The position numbers were made by a program, and so were the translations under genes. From NCBI GenBank assembly GCA_964607765.1, contig CAZSNT010000005.1:1-64000 (forward strand): a DNA stretch of 64,000 nt, written 5' to 3'. Positions 33,501-42,009 of the stretch are shown piece by piece. Under the pieces are notes generated by a model that was not told the origin of the DNA, searched no databases, and was given only the letters and a program-made list of their open reading frames with translations. The number at the start of each line of letters is the position of its first letter. Position 1 is the stretch's first letter. The DNA is from CAZSNT01 sp964607765. Lineage in GTDB: Bacteria; Verrucomicrobiota; Lentisphaeria; Oligosphaerales; JABHEG01.

Positions 33501-34802
33501 CTAGACGGATCTCGCTGGGCTCCTGAAAGACTTTGGGTAATAGAATCCATCGTTGTCTTGTGTTCCAGTGCTAGGAACGCGGCCGAGCCTTCGTGCGTCG
33601 GCGAGCGCCCGAAGTCCCAATGGCGTGATACGGGCGTCGTCATCAAGCCAACCAAATGACTGTCCTCGTGCCACGAGTTCCCTCACATTGGGCAAGGGGG
33701 TCTCCAGCATCTCACTCAGGATTTCGGCCCGGCGACGGCGCTTCGCAACACAAGCGAGAAGCAGAAGCGATAGACGTGACTGGCGGCTCAGGCTGACGTT
33801 GACAAGGGAGTCTGCCAACTGCGTGACGCCGAGCGACCGCAAGAGATCATCCTCCTTCGACCGCCTCGTGGTATCATCTTGGGTGATCGTGACGATCCAC
33901 TCGGGACGCTCTGAGAACGCCCCTAACCACGCCGTTCCATTGTCCGCCCAAAGGATGGCGGGATTCGTATTGGGACATTTGTGCGGAAGAAGCACGCAGG
34001 TGAACGCTGCACGGTAGCCCAGCGCCCATGTTGGGCGACCTGTTCTGGCGGCGTAACGCGAGCACACGTCAATGACGGCCTCTCGTTCCCGCGTTGACCA
34101 GGCCTCGCGTCCCGAGGAGAGCGTCTGCATAGTCCAGAGCTCGTCAGCGGATACCAGCTGCTGTCCTACGACCATCTTCTTCCCGACCTCGGAGCACGCG
34201 TAGGCGACCACGACAAAACGGACCAATCCAAGAGAGACCCAGCTCTTGATGGTCCGGCATTCGTACAGCCAGCGTACGAACTTGGTAATACGGCCGCCAC
34301 TGCCAATCACGTCGTCGAGCACCACAATATGTCGACATTTCCTGCCAGCCATCTCTCCCAGGCTGGGGTGGTCGAGCAAGCGGTCGGGTGCGACACGGGC
34401 GAGGTCACGGCAGACGTTTGCCATCGCCCCCTCACTCCCGAGGCCGTACCCAGCGGAAACAGATAGGGGGCGTGTGCTCCTGTCTCTGAAGTAGGGCCTG
34501 CTCGATGGCCTGCGCGGGGATTCGCGCGCAGCGAACAGCGCAACGCCTCCTTGTTTCTTCTGCACCAACGCCAGAACGAGTCGTCGGATGCCGTCGGTGA
34601 AAGCCACGTGGTCGATCACGATGAGAGAGTTCAGAAGCAGCGCTGCCGTGGCCCGGTCCTCCTCGGTGAACTGCGAAAGCCAAGGCTGGAGGCCTGGCTG
34701 TTCGGAAAGTCGCGCAGGGCAGTCGGTCACACTGCCCACCAGAGGAGGAGGACTGCTCCCAATTGAGGTCCCGCGCAGGGGATGATGAAGGGAGTCTGTC
34801 AT
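33501..34802 (-). CDS. Phosphoribosyltransferase-like / winged-helix protein (retron accessory)
   Basis: 433 aa. A PRPP-binding loop, IVVLDDVIGSGGRI, near residue 159 marks a type I PRTase-like fold, and residues ~350-415 form a winged helix (RRAEILSEMLETPLPNVREL). PRTase-like proteins with DNA-binding domains are known retron-associated effectors. It lies between an SMC-like ATPase (4-base overlap) and the retron RNA. It probably acts as the toxic or nucleotide-modifying effector held in check by msDNA and RT. Whether it retains transferase activity cannot be judged. Confidence 0.65.
   Translation of the reverse strand: MTDSLHHPLRGTSIGSSPPPLVGSVTDCPARLSEQPGLQPWLSQFTEEDRATAALLLNSLIVIDHVAFTDGIRRLVLALVQKKQGGVALFAARESPRRPSSRPYFRDRSTRPLSVSAGYGLGSEGAMANVCRDLARVAPDRLLDHPSLGEMAGRKCRHIVVLDDVIGSGGRITKFVRWLYECRTIKSWVSLGLVRFVVVAYACSEVGKKMVVGQQLVSADELWTMQTLSSGREAWSTREREAVIDVCSRYAARTGRPTWALGYRAAFTCVLLPHKCPNTNPAILWADNGTAWLGAFSERPEWIVTITQDDTTRRSKEDDLLRSLGVTQLADSLVNVSLSRQSRLSLLLLACVAKRRRRAEILSEMLETPLPNVRELVARGQSFGWLDDDARITPLGLRALADARRLGRVPSTGTQDNDGFYYPKSFRSPARSV
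33511..33523. repeat. Retron a1 repeat
   Basis: CTCGCTGGGCTCC on the plus strand, inverse of 33301-33313. It encodes part of the PRTase C terminus (RSPAR), so one sequence serves both protein and RNA. Confidence 0.8.
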
Positions 34803-36802
34803 AGATTGACTCCGAACAGCCTGCCCTTTGGGGTCGATGCGTCAAGGACGGGGTCGATAAGCCAGGGGTGAGTGCGGTACTGGGATGGCGGCGGCTCGGT
34901 GGTGGTGATGATATACTGGAATGCTGGCTCACGGCCCTCGTAGGCGGCTTCCAGCTCTTCCACAACCCAGCGAAAAACCTTGCGATAGACATGGGCCTCC
35001 AGGTCGGCTTCGCGTGGGCTGTCATGGATAATGAAGCGGGGGTGGCATCCCTGTCCCTCGCAGCTGCAGAGCAGGGCGGCCAGGTCAAAAGCCAACACAC
35101 CAAGAGCCTTCATGCCGGAGCTGACGCGTTCCCCATCGTTCACGATGGCGATCCGTATTGAGTCGGCACCGGGTTCATACTTGACCGAGGCGTCTGTCCC
35201 CTGGAGAGCCTGTACGATCCAGGTTAGGCTGTCAATGAAGCTCGTTCGGGTTCTCTGCTGCTCCCGCTGCACGTCGTGCAGTTCATCTTGCACGTCCCGT
35301 TGGTCCTTCTCAAGGGACTTGATCTTCGCAGGCTGAGCGAGGCTCTCGGAGATGGCCCTGTCAGCCCGTTCAGCCAGAGCCTTGAGTTCAGTGTAGCGCC
35401 TCTCTTTGTCGGCAACGGCCCAGAGCGTCCGGTTCCAAGTAGCCATCGCAGCCCGGAGTCGGTCTCCCGCTTCCTTCTCGTCTGCCTTGAGACGGTCCAG
35501 CGCACTCCTGCGCCGGGCCAGATCGGCTTCTCTGCAGCGTATCCCTTCGGTGTAGGCCTGGATTTCGTTCTGCTGGTTCCGGAGCTCCACTTCCGTGGCA
35601 AAATCGATGCTCCTCCCGTGAGCCATTCTGCACCCTCTGGCCTTCGCCACCTCAAGCAGGACATTGCAGCGGCCAAGCGGTGCGTCGAGAAGGGCGAGCA
35701 TCCGTTTCTCCTCGTCTGCCTGAAGCGTTCCGCGCAGGTTCTTGAGCGTCAATCGGTCGAGTTCCAGATGTTCCTCGTCCTGCGTTATAGCGGTCTCCGC
35801 CGAGGCCCTCTTTCTGGCCGCCTGGGTGAGTTCCGCCTGCAGATCCCTGAGACTCTTAGCGTCATTGGCCTCCTCACGTTCAGCCTTCAGCTTTACCAGT
35901 TGCCTCTCACAGTCGGCCATGAGTTCGCCCAGGGAGAACTGGGGGAAGCTGGGATCGATGACAACACCATCGCAATCACGCACGCGCTGCAGGTCGGCAT
36001 TGGCCTGGTGGCGAAGCCCGATCAGGAGTTCCTTCGCCTGGCCAATCTGCTTCCTCAGATCTGTGTTCCTTGCCCCCAGTTCCTCCTCTTCGCTCCCCAA
36101 GGTATGCATGACGGCACGGGTGATGGCAACACGATCCGCCGCAGACGTCCCCATGGCATTCGAGTCGCTCGCCGTGTCGCGCCACTTCAAAGGAGAAGAC
36201 AGATGGCAATCCTGGTCCCGGGTCAACCAGGGCAGGATGTGGCCCCAAGAGATTGGCTTCCGGGCGGCGGGCAGAATGGTCGCCTTCGTCTCCTGATCCA
36301 CCAAACTGGCCAGCGCGGCAAGGTAATCAGAGAACGGCGCGGGTTGGAGATCAGGCGAAAACAGCTCATCCAGGCCGGAGTCCGGGCAGCAGTGTGGCTG
36401 GCTGTATTTCGCGAATTGCCGCCACACGAGCCAAGTTCGGCCATTCACCACGATCTCCGCCGCTGCGCCGCCGTCCCCAAGTCCACGTCGGATGGATGTC
36501 TGAAGCCCCTCGTCGCCGAAGCTGGCCTCGCCCAGGAGCCACCGGAGAATCCGGCAGAAAGTGCTCTTGCCCGCTGTATGTCCGGAGAGTTTCTCGTTCT
36601 CGAAGAGCGGCGTGTCGCCCTCCGTCGGCTTTGACCACAGAATGTTCAGCCCACGCCGCAGTGAGATGCGACGTAGCACCCCGTCTGCCTCGAACTTCCG
36701 CAGGAACCAGACTTCACGAACCCACAGAGCTGGGGCAGTCCTGTCCGAGTCAGGACTGAGCTGCTTCTTGGGTTGCTGTGCAGGAATGAGTTCTCGCGCC
36801 AT
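34799..36802 (-). CDS. SMC/RecN-like coiled-coil ATPase
   Basis: 667 aa. Walker A SGHTAGKSTF near residue 77, long heptad-rich coiled coil from about 230 to 530, ABC-signature-like region SSGMKALGVLAFDLAALL, and Walker B RFIIHDSPREAD near 594. The layout resembles SMC-like proteins with a DUF2326-type ending, used in several defence systems as DNA sensors. Co-translation with the PRTase gene (ATGA) suggests the two form one module with the retron. It could also serve the methylase module upstream, only 3 bases away. Confidence 0.65.
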   Translation of the reverse strand: MARELIPAQQPKKQLSPDSDRTAPALWVREVWFLRKFEADGVLRRISLRRGLNILWSKPTEGDTPLFENEKLSGHTAGKSTFCRILRWLLGEASFGDEGLQTSIRRGLGDGGAAAEIVVNGRTWLVWRQFAKYSQPHCCPDSGLDELFSPDLQPAPFSDYLAALASLVDQETKATILPAARKPISWGHILPWLTRDQDCHLSSPLKWRDTASDSNAMGTSAADRVAITRAVMHTLGSEEEELGARNTDLRKQIGQAKELLIGLRHQANADLQRVRDCDGVVIDPSFPQFSLGELMADCERQLVKLKAEREEANDAKSLRDLQAELTQAARKRASAETAITQDEEHLELDRLTLKNLRGTLQADEEKRMLALLDAPLGRCNVLLEVAKARGCRMAHGRSIDFATEVELRNQQNEIQAYTEGIRCREADLARRRSALDRLKADEKEAGDRLRAAMATWNRTLWAVADKERRYTELKALAERADRAISESLAQPAKIKSLEKDQRDVQDELHDVQREQQRTRTSFIDSLTWIVQALQGTDASVKYEPGADSIRIAIVNDGERVSSGMKALGVLAFDLAALLCSCEGQGCHPRFIIHDSPREADLEAHVYRKVFRWVVEELEAAYEGREPAFQYIITTTEPPPSQYRTHPWLIDPVLDASTPKGRLFGVNL

Positions 36803-36805
36803 GTG

Positions 36806-39800
36806 TCACCCCGTGGCCAAAAGCGCCTCGATTTCTTCTTCCATCTGCTGCATCGGCTGGCAGGTGAGAATGCTTGCCGGCATCCCTTCGAGTGCACTGA
36901 GGACAAGCCGTGCATCTGCCGCAATCCACGGGCGGTCAAGGAGCAGTTCCGGCTTAGCGAGAACGGCGAAGGCCTGCTCCCCTTCTCGCCGCCAGACGAC
37001 CTCGCCTCCCAGCATTCGGCCAAGCACCGGCCCCAGCAATTCCCTGTAGCCTGTCTCGTTGAACGCTTGTCGCCATTCCGCAGCGACGGTCTTCTGCTCG
37101 GTCGGTGCGTGATCACGCACCCAGTCCGGTCTCGACAACAGAGCCAAGGCCCTTGCAAACCGGACGCGCTCACACCGCCCGCCTGCCTCTCTGAGGAGCC
37201 ACAGGATGGCTTGTACGGCATAGGCGTCAGGACTGCTCGCCGCAATCCGTTGTTCTGTCGGCAGTGCAAGCGAAGCAGCAGGCGGCTCCCCAGACAATCC
37301 GGGCACGACGGCCGCTGCCTGTTGTTTCGCTGTCTGCACGGGATCACGAGGCGGAAGCGATGACACGAGCACGTCACATTCAGTCGCTGTCAGACCGAAC
37401 GCTCCCACAATCAGGCTGTCGAGTTCTGTTTCCAGGTGACAGATATCAACCAAGTCGTCGGCTTTGGTGACACTACGAACCAACTGAGCAATCCTGGCCC
37501 GGGCGCCTTGTGGGGCTTCCGGAATCGGCAGCTTACGGAGGAACTGCACATCCACGCTTAGCCCCTCGTCTTTCATATGTTGGAACACCCGGTTGACGAT
37601 CCACCAAGTGACACGGGAGTTCAGAACGGCCAGCAGATAGGGGTCGTCGGACGGAATGACGATGGCTTTGTTGTTCACGTAGTGGCCACTGCCGTCAAAT
37701 GCGAAACGCGAGTAGTAGGCGATACACTGTACAACGATCTTCGGCGAGTCGAATTCATCGTAATAGTCGCATGCACGCAGCTCCCACCAGTACTTGCCTT
37801 TGTCACGACGAGCTCTCAATTTCTTCTCATGCTGTTTGAGATGTGCGTGCACTGCAGGGAACTGTTCAGAGAAGACTGCTTCGGCTTCCTCTTCGGTCGC
37901 AGCATCCCCCCAAGGCCACTGCTTGTTGTGGCTTGAGGGGATGACAATGTGCCACTGATCATTCCAGGCAGGGAACCACCTTGCGATATCGCGTCCCCGG
38001 AGGAATTTCCGGAAGAGAGGTCCGCAGGTAGGATCGTCGCATAACATCCCTGTCCGTGTCGCTGAATCGATGTAGTAGGCTTCGTTGTATCCCGTCTTCA
38101 GGCCGCTCAGTATCGGCTTCCCAAGGAGTCTCTCAAGTGGTCGTCCCTGTCCCAGCAGCCTATCCAGAAGCCCGGTGACTGCGACATCCTCCAGCTGCCA
38201 GCGATCCTCACGAAGCGCTCCGTGTGCAACCCGAATTGCATGGGTCCGCACTAGCGCCGGAAGACCAACACTCGCCCGCTCGGAGTCATGCGCCTCGACA
38301 AAGCAAGCTGTCCGTGTGTCGGAGACACGGCATTCGACAGGCGACAGACATACGGCAGCAGGGAACGTGTCTGCAGAGGGAAAGAGGCTGCGGGAATGTC
38401 CAAAGTCGACGATCATCTCAACCAGGCATCGCTGTCGCAGGAACGCACGAAGGCTCCGGGCGTAGGAGGCGCGGAACCACTTGTTCGGCGTAAGCATGGC
38501 TACGTGCCCGTTCAGCCTGCAGATCGACACGCTCCGCTCCAGGAAGTAGACGGACGAATCCGCGGTGCTCGAGTATGTACGGAATACTCCAAGCACAGTC
38601 TTGATGGGCTTGAGCGTCTCCTGGCGGACCCACGGTGGATTGCCCACCATGAGGTCGAACCCGCCGGACCAACCTGTCGCGTCCTCCTCTTCGATGTCTG
38701 CGGGATGTACCGGCTGGAATACGTCCGGGAAGGCAAGATGCCAGTGGAAGAACTGGTACTCGGCGCCAAGGCGGCTGGCCTCCGCCTGCATCCAGCCGGG
38801 GCATTCGGCCGGTTTACGCTCGACCTGACGGAGCACCTGTTCGGTCGGTGGATACGGTAGTTCAGCCGTGGCAACCTTCTGCCACACGAAAGCAGCACAC
38901 CACAGATCGCACGCCAGGCGCGCGTTGCGGTACTCCTCGGAATCCTGGAGCTGGCGGAACGTCTTTTCCTTGGCTTGAATCGCCTCAATCGTGGTGTCAT
39001 CCACGGCGTCAATCTCAGTCATCCGCACACCGAGATCCGTGCCGTAGGGCGCCGGTTCCTCGGCAACCATGAACAGGTCGCCCAGGAAGTTGTCCTGCCC
39101 CTTGCGCTCGTCACGGTTGCGCTTGCGCAACTCGGTGCAGAACGCCTTGTCGTCGCCTTCGATGGCTTTGAAAGCGTCGTCGGGGATACCGCGTTCGAGC
39201 AGCGCCGGCGTGCAGCCGATCAGTGAGTTGCCGCACTGGATGTGATGGTCGAGGAAGCTCAATGGCCTGCCCGGCTCAAGGGCTTCGAGCCAAAGGCTGA
39301 CTTTGCACAGCTCGACTGCCATGGGATTGATGTCCACGCCGTAGATGCAGTGTCCGATGACGTCGCGTAGTGCATGCTGAACCCCAGCTGGGGACGGCTC
39401 GTCCTCCCCAGAGCGCACGGCAGCCAGGCGTTTCGCGATCCGGTGTGCCGCGGCGATCAGGAAATGTCCGCTCCCGCACGCCGGGTCACACACCTTTAGC
39501 GCCAGGACGCGCTCCTCTGCCGTCGGCAGCTTGCCGTGTTCCCCAGCGCCCTTGACAGCGTCATCAAGCACCGGGTCCAGCGCTGAGTCGAGTAGGCAGT
39601 TGACGAGGGATGATGGGGTGTAGTAGCTGCCGGTTGTCTTGCGTTCCGAGCCGGCCGCGACCTCCAGGTCGAATCTGGCTGATTCCAGATGGATCTGCGG
39701 GTGCATCTCCAGCAGCGACTCGTAGACGCTGCCGAGCTCCTCTGGTCCCAGATTACGGTAACTGACAGGCTGGAGTACGTTGTTTCGGGTCGTGTAGGTC

Positions 39801-41023
39801 AGGTGCCGGAGGACGGCCAGAAGGCTGGAGTTTGCGAGCAGACAGGCGTCCAGATCGGGCGTGGCTTCGGGGCTGAACAGAAACGAGCCCAAGGCAGGCA
39901 GCCCGAGCTCTGGGCATCCCTGCCGGAGCTTGCCGAAGACCAGATTGAGTTGCTGCCACAAGTCGCCATGCCGCGTTCCGCGGCGCTTGCCAGCCATTCC
40001 GCGCAAGCGGGCGGTTGAGTAGTACCGGGTGAACACTTCACCCACGCCGTGGGGGGCATCAGGAGCCAACAGAAGATCCCTGTCTTCGGCCACGAACAGG
40101 AAGAGCAGTCGGTAGACCTCCCGGAGAACCTGGCGGTAGTAGTCGAGGGTGGTGAAGCCGCCGGAGCGAAGCCGGTCGCGTAGTTCACGGTTGGCGGGGT
40201 GGGCCAGGAAGCCGCCGCCGAGGGCCTCGATGGCCGACTCAACGCCACCTCGGAGTTCCTCGAGGAAGCGAACGCCCTCGGTCACTGCCGTGTCGTACCA
40301 CTTCTCAAGCCAGCAGGTTGCAGGTGGCTTGGGCTTGCCCGTATCCCCATCCTGCCCCACCTCGACACGGGACTGGTGGCACAGCAGATACAGCAGGAAG
40401 AAATCGCTGTAGGTGTTGCCCTCGAACATGGCCTCCAGATCGAACTCGACGTAGGCCATGCGGGTGAGGGAGACGTTATCTCTGAGTACACGCAGCTTGA
40501 CGCCGTTTGAGACGAAGCCCCAGAGATGCCCGTCCGACCGATTGAGAAACTCCTGGACGAGAGAATGGGGCGAGACACGGGCGGCTCCAGCCCGTCCCGG
40601 CGTCCGTCGATCCAGTTCCTGTCGGCAGCTGACCAAGTGGATCGGGACCGGTTCGGTGGCCCCATGGCTGACCGGGTACGCGCGTCCCTCGATCTCGACG
40701 GCATCCTGACGTTGCAGTCGACCGTAGCCGAGCTCCTGGAAGAGAATGAGGAGCCAGCGTCGGGTCTCGGTGGTGCCCGGCACGTCTTCGGGTAGCTCTT
40801 CCATGGATGTGCGGAATGACTCCCACACACCAGTGAGCCGGTTCCAAGCGCGAGTCGCCGCTTCATTGAGTCGTTCGTTCCCGGCCAGGTGGTAGGCATC
40901 GGACGAGAGACCGGGGACACTCGAATCGCCGGCCAGGATGCGCTGAAGCAATTCGGCCGGGAGGATTGCTCCTTCTGTCCGGATCGCACTGAATGCCTGG
41001 TTGGCGTTGCTGCGTGATGCCAT
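36806..41023 (-). CDS. Eco57I-type N6-adenine methyltransferase, DISARM DrmMI-like
   Basis: 1405 aa. SAM-binding motif I DPACGSGHFLIAA near residue 515, YGVDINPMAVELCKVSLWL, and catalytic motif NPPWVRQE near 795. The large N-terminal region and C-terminal target-recognition-like half match the Eco57I-class methylases found in class 1 DISARM and BREX/Pgl systems. No nuclease motif is obvious within it. It would mark host DNA. It is next to a SNF2 helicase, DUF3800 and helicase-DUF1998 gene in the same direction, which points to a class 1 DISARM-like module. Confidence 0.78.
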   Translation of the reverse strand: MASRSNANQAFSAIRTEGAILPAELLQRILAGDSSVPGLSSDAYHLAGNERLNEAATRAWNRLTGVWESFRTSMEELPEDVPGTTETRRWLLILFQELGYGRLQRQDAVEIEGRAYPVSHGATEPVPIHLVSCRQELDRRTPGRAGAARVSPHSLVQEFLNRSDGHLWGFVSNGVKLRVLRDNVSLTRMAYVEFDLEAMFEGNTYSDFFLLYLLCHQSRVEVGQDGDTGKPKPPATCWLEKWYDTAVTEGVRFLEELRGGVESAIEALGGGFLAHPANRELRDRLRSGGFTTLDYYRQVLREVYRLLFLFVAEDRDLLLAPDAPHGVGEVFTRYYSTARLRGMAGKRRGTRHGDLWQQLNLVFGKLRQGCPELGLPALGSFLFSPEATPDLDACLLANSSLLAVLRHLTYTTRNNVLQPVSYRNLGPEELGSVYESLLEMHPQIHLESARFDLEVAAGSERKTTGSYYTPSSLVNCLLDSALDPVLDDAVKGAGEHGKLPTAEERVLALKVCDPACGSGHFLIAAAHRIAKRLAAVRSGEDEPSPAGVQHALRDVIGHCIYGVDINPMAVELCKVSLWLEALEPGRPLSFLDHHIQCGNSLIGCTPALLERGIPDDAFKAIEGDDKAFCTELRKRNRDERKGQDNFLGDLFMVAEEPAPYGTDLGVRMTEIDAVDDTTIEAIQAKEKTFRQLQDSEEYRNARLACDLWCAAFVWQKVATAELPYPPTEQVLRQVERKPAECPGWMQAEASRLGAEYQFFHWHLAFPDVFQPVHPADIEEEDATGWSGGFDLMVGNPPWVRQETLKPIKTVLGVFRTYSSTADSSVYFLERSVSICRLNGHVAMLTPNKWFRASYARSLRAFLRQRCLVEMIVDFGHSRSLFPSADTFPAAVCLSPVECRVSDTRTACFVEAHDSERASVGLPALVRTHAIRVAHGALREDRWQLEDVAVTGLLDRLLGQGRPLERLLGKPILSGLKTGYNEAYYIDSATRTGMLCDDPTCGPLFRKFLRGRDIARWFPAWNDQWHIVIPSSHNKQWPWGDAATEEEAEAVFSEQFPAVHAHLKQHEKKLRARRDKGKYWWELRACDYYDEFDSPKIVVQCIAYYSRFAFDGSGHYVNNKAIVIPSDDPYLLAVLNSRVTWWIVNRVFQHMKDEGLSVDVQFLRKLPIPEAPQGARARIAQLVRSVTKADDLVDICHLETELDSLIVGAFGLTATECDVLVSSLPPRDPVQTAKQQAAAVVPGLSGEPPAASLALPTEQRIAASSPDAYAVQAILWLLREAGGRCERVRFARALALLSRPDWVRDHAPTEQKTVAAEWRQAFNETGYRELLGPVLGRMLGGEVVWRREGEQAFAVLAKPELLLDRPWIAADARLVLSALEGMPASILTCQPMQQMEEEIEALLATG

Positions 41024-41066
41024 TGATTTCTGTTACCCGCTTGAAACCTGCGGTACTTGGTGTAGT

Positions 41067-41135
41067 CTAAATCTCGGAGGCTTTGCGGGCTTCGGCCTGC
41101 ATTGCCTTTTCTTTTTGGCGCAATTGCGCGGTCAT
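41067..41135 (-). CDS. Possible 22-aa peptide
   Basis: An ATG overlapping the DUF3800 stop (ATGA) opens a 22-codon frame reading as one amphipathic helix (MTAQLRQKEKAMQAEARK). It could be a real micro-gene or the remnant of a longer one; the following bases encode a plausible continuation in another frame. Support is limited to position and codon character. Confidence 0.3.
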   Translation of the reverse strand: MTAQLRQKEKAMQAEARKASEI

Positions 41136-42007
41136 CGCTCCCCCCTCTCCTCCCGGGCCCGCAAGTCGGTGATGTAAGCAAAGCTCCACACCACGAAATC
41201 GGGATCGCCCCCGATCTCGCGCGTCGTGCGATAGCGGAGCCCGAACACGGCCTCGACCAGTTCAGCCAGTTCGGGCCGGGGAACAGATGCCGCGCCTGGG
41301 TCGCGGTAGCCCCAGTTGACGAGGTACGCCACCAAGTCAGCCAGTTGGACCCCAGTGGTGAGGTCACTGTGCACGAAGAACGGTTCGGGAATGATCTGGC
41401 TTGCCCGTTGCCGTCCTTTGTCCGTGTGGAGGAAATAGTTGGCCATCTGATCGACCAGGATATGGCTCTGCGATTTCTCCAGCTCGTCGAACACGACGGC
41501 GCCATAGACGTTCCAGCTCTGGTCCTGAACGAAGTAGAAGAACCTCTCAAACAGGTACGCGTAGTCTTTGCGCAGGTGTTCCCCAGGCTCAGGAAGGACC
41601 GAGTCGCGGGTGCAGACGCTGGCGAACGCCTTGCAGCGGAACTGTGCGCAGAGGGTAAGCACGTCCTGAACATAGGCCAGTTTGGCCTGGGCGAGGGCCG
41701 TCAGGTGGGGGCGCCCAGCGCTCTCCGGTCTGTTCAGGCACTCCGCGGCCAAGCGTGCCCGCTCGTCAGGTGGCAAGGCCTCCATCTGGCTGGCGAGACG
41801 GAAGACCTTCCTCTTGAGTAGCTTCTTGCCTTTCAGCTCATTTCGTCCAGCGCTGTAACGGGTCCCGAAATGGCGGACCTCCGAGTCCCGGACAGCCTGA
41901 ATCAGGTTCCACAGGTCCCTGTCCTCGACCGCAATGCCAGCCAGCACCTCATGGGGTGACTGCCCTCGGTCGTGCCCGCTTTCATCGATGAACAGGAAAT
42001 ACGCCAT
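41132..42007 (-). CDS. DUF3800 protein
   Basis: 291 aa. It starts AYFLFIDESGHDRG, the diagnostic N-terminal DESG of DUF3800, an RNase H-like fold predicted to be a nuclease. Later acidic positions (YGAVVFDELEKSQS) fit the fold. DUF3800 genes are common in defence islands and with some retrons. The ATG at 42007 is chosen over an upstream TTG. It lies 2 bases after the SNF2 helicase gene. It may supply a nuclease to the DISARM-like module. Confidence 0.75.
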   Translation of the reverse strand: MAYFLFIDESGHDRGQSPHEVLAGIAVEDRDLWNLIQAVRDSEVRHFGTRYSAGRNELKGKKLLKRKVFRLASQMEALPPDERARLAAECLNRPESAGRPHLTALAQAKLAYVQDVLTLCAQFRCKAFASVCTRDSVLPEPGEHLRKDYAYLFERFFYFVQDQSWNVYGAVVFDELEKSQSHILVDQMANYFLHTDKGRQRASQIIPEPFFVHSDLTTGVQLADLVAYLVNWGYRDPGAASVPRPELAELVEAVFGLRYRTTREIGGDPDFVVWSFAYITDLRAREERGER

Positions 42008-42009
42008 GG

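Larger units (their letters stand above)
33301..33523 (-). ncRNA. Retron msr-msd non-coding RNA
   Basis: The segment is bounded by GGAGCCCAGCGAG and its perfect complement, the a1 and a2 repeats of a retron. Reading the minus strand from a1, there is an msr-like hairpin CTCC-GAGA-GGAG (33482-33493), a hairpin GGTCTGG-ACTA-CCAGGCC, a long msd-like stem of 14 bp with one G-U pair (33384-33397 with 33342-33355), and a 7-bp hairpin TCCTCGC-TGC-GCGAGGA (33328-33344) before a2. The transcript would be templated by the adjacent RT. Its 5' end overlaps the last codons of the PRTase gene. The branching G is not assigned. Confidence 0.75.

Noticed and set aside
35276..36634. Plus-strand ORF of 452 codons opposite the SMC-like ATPase
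   Set aside because: Antisense shadow; the minus strand has Walker motifs and coiled coil, the plus strand nothing recognisable.
36806..41023. BREX PglX
   Set aside because: The methylase is of the same broad class, but no BrxC, PglZ or BrxL/Lon-BREX gene surrounds it, whereas SNF2 and helicase-DUF1998 genes do, favouring a DISARM-like reading. The Lon-type protein at 8.7 kb lacks an AAA+ domain and is not BrxL.
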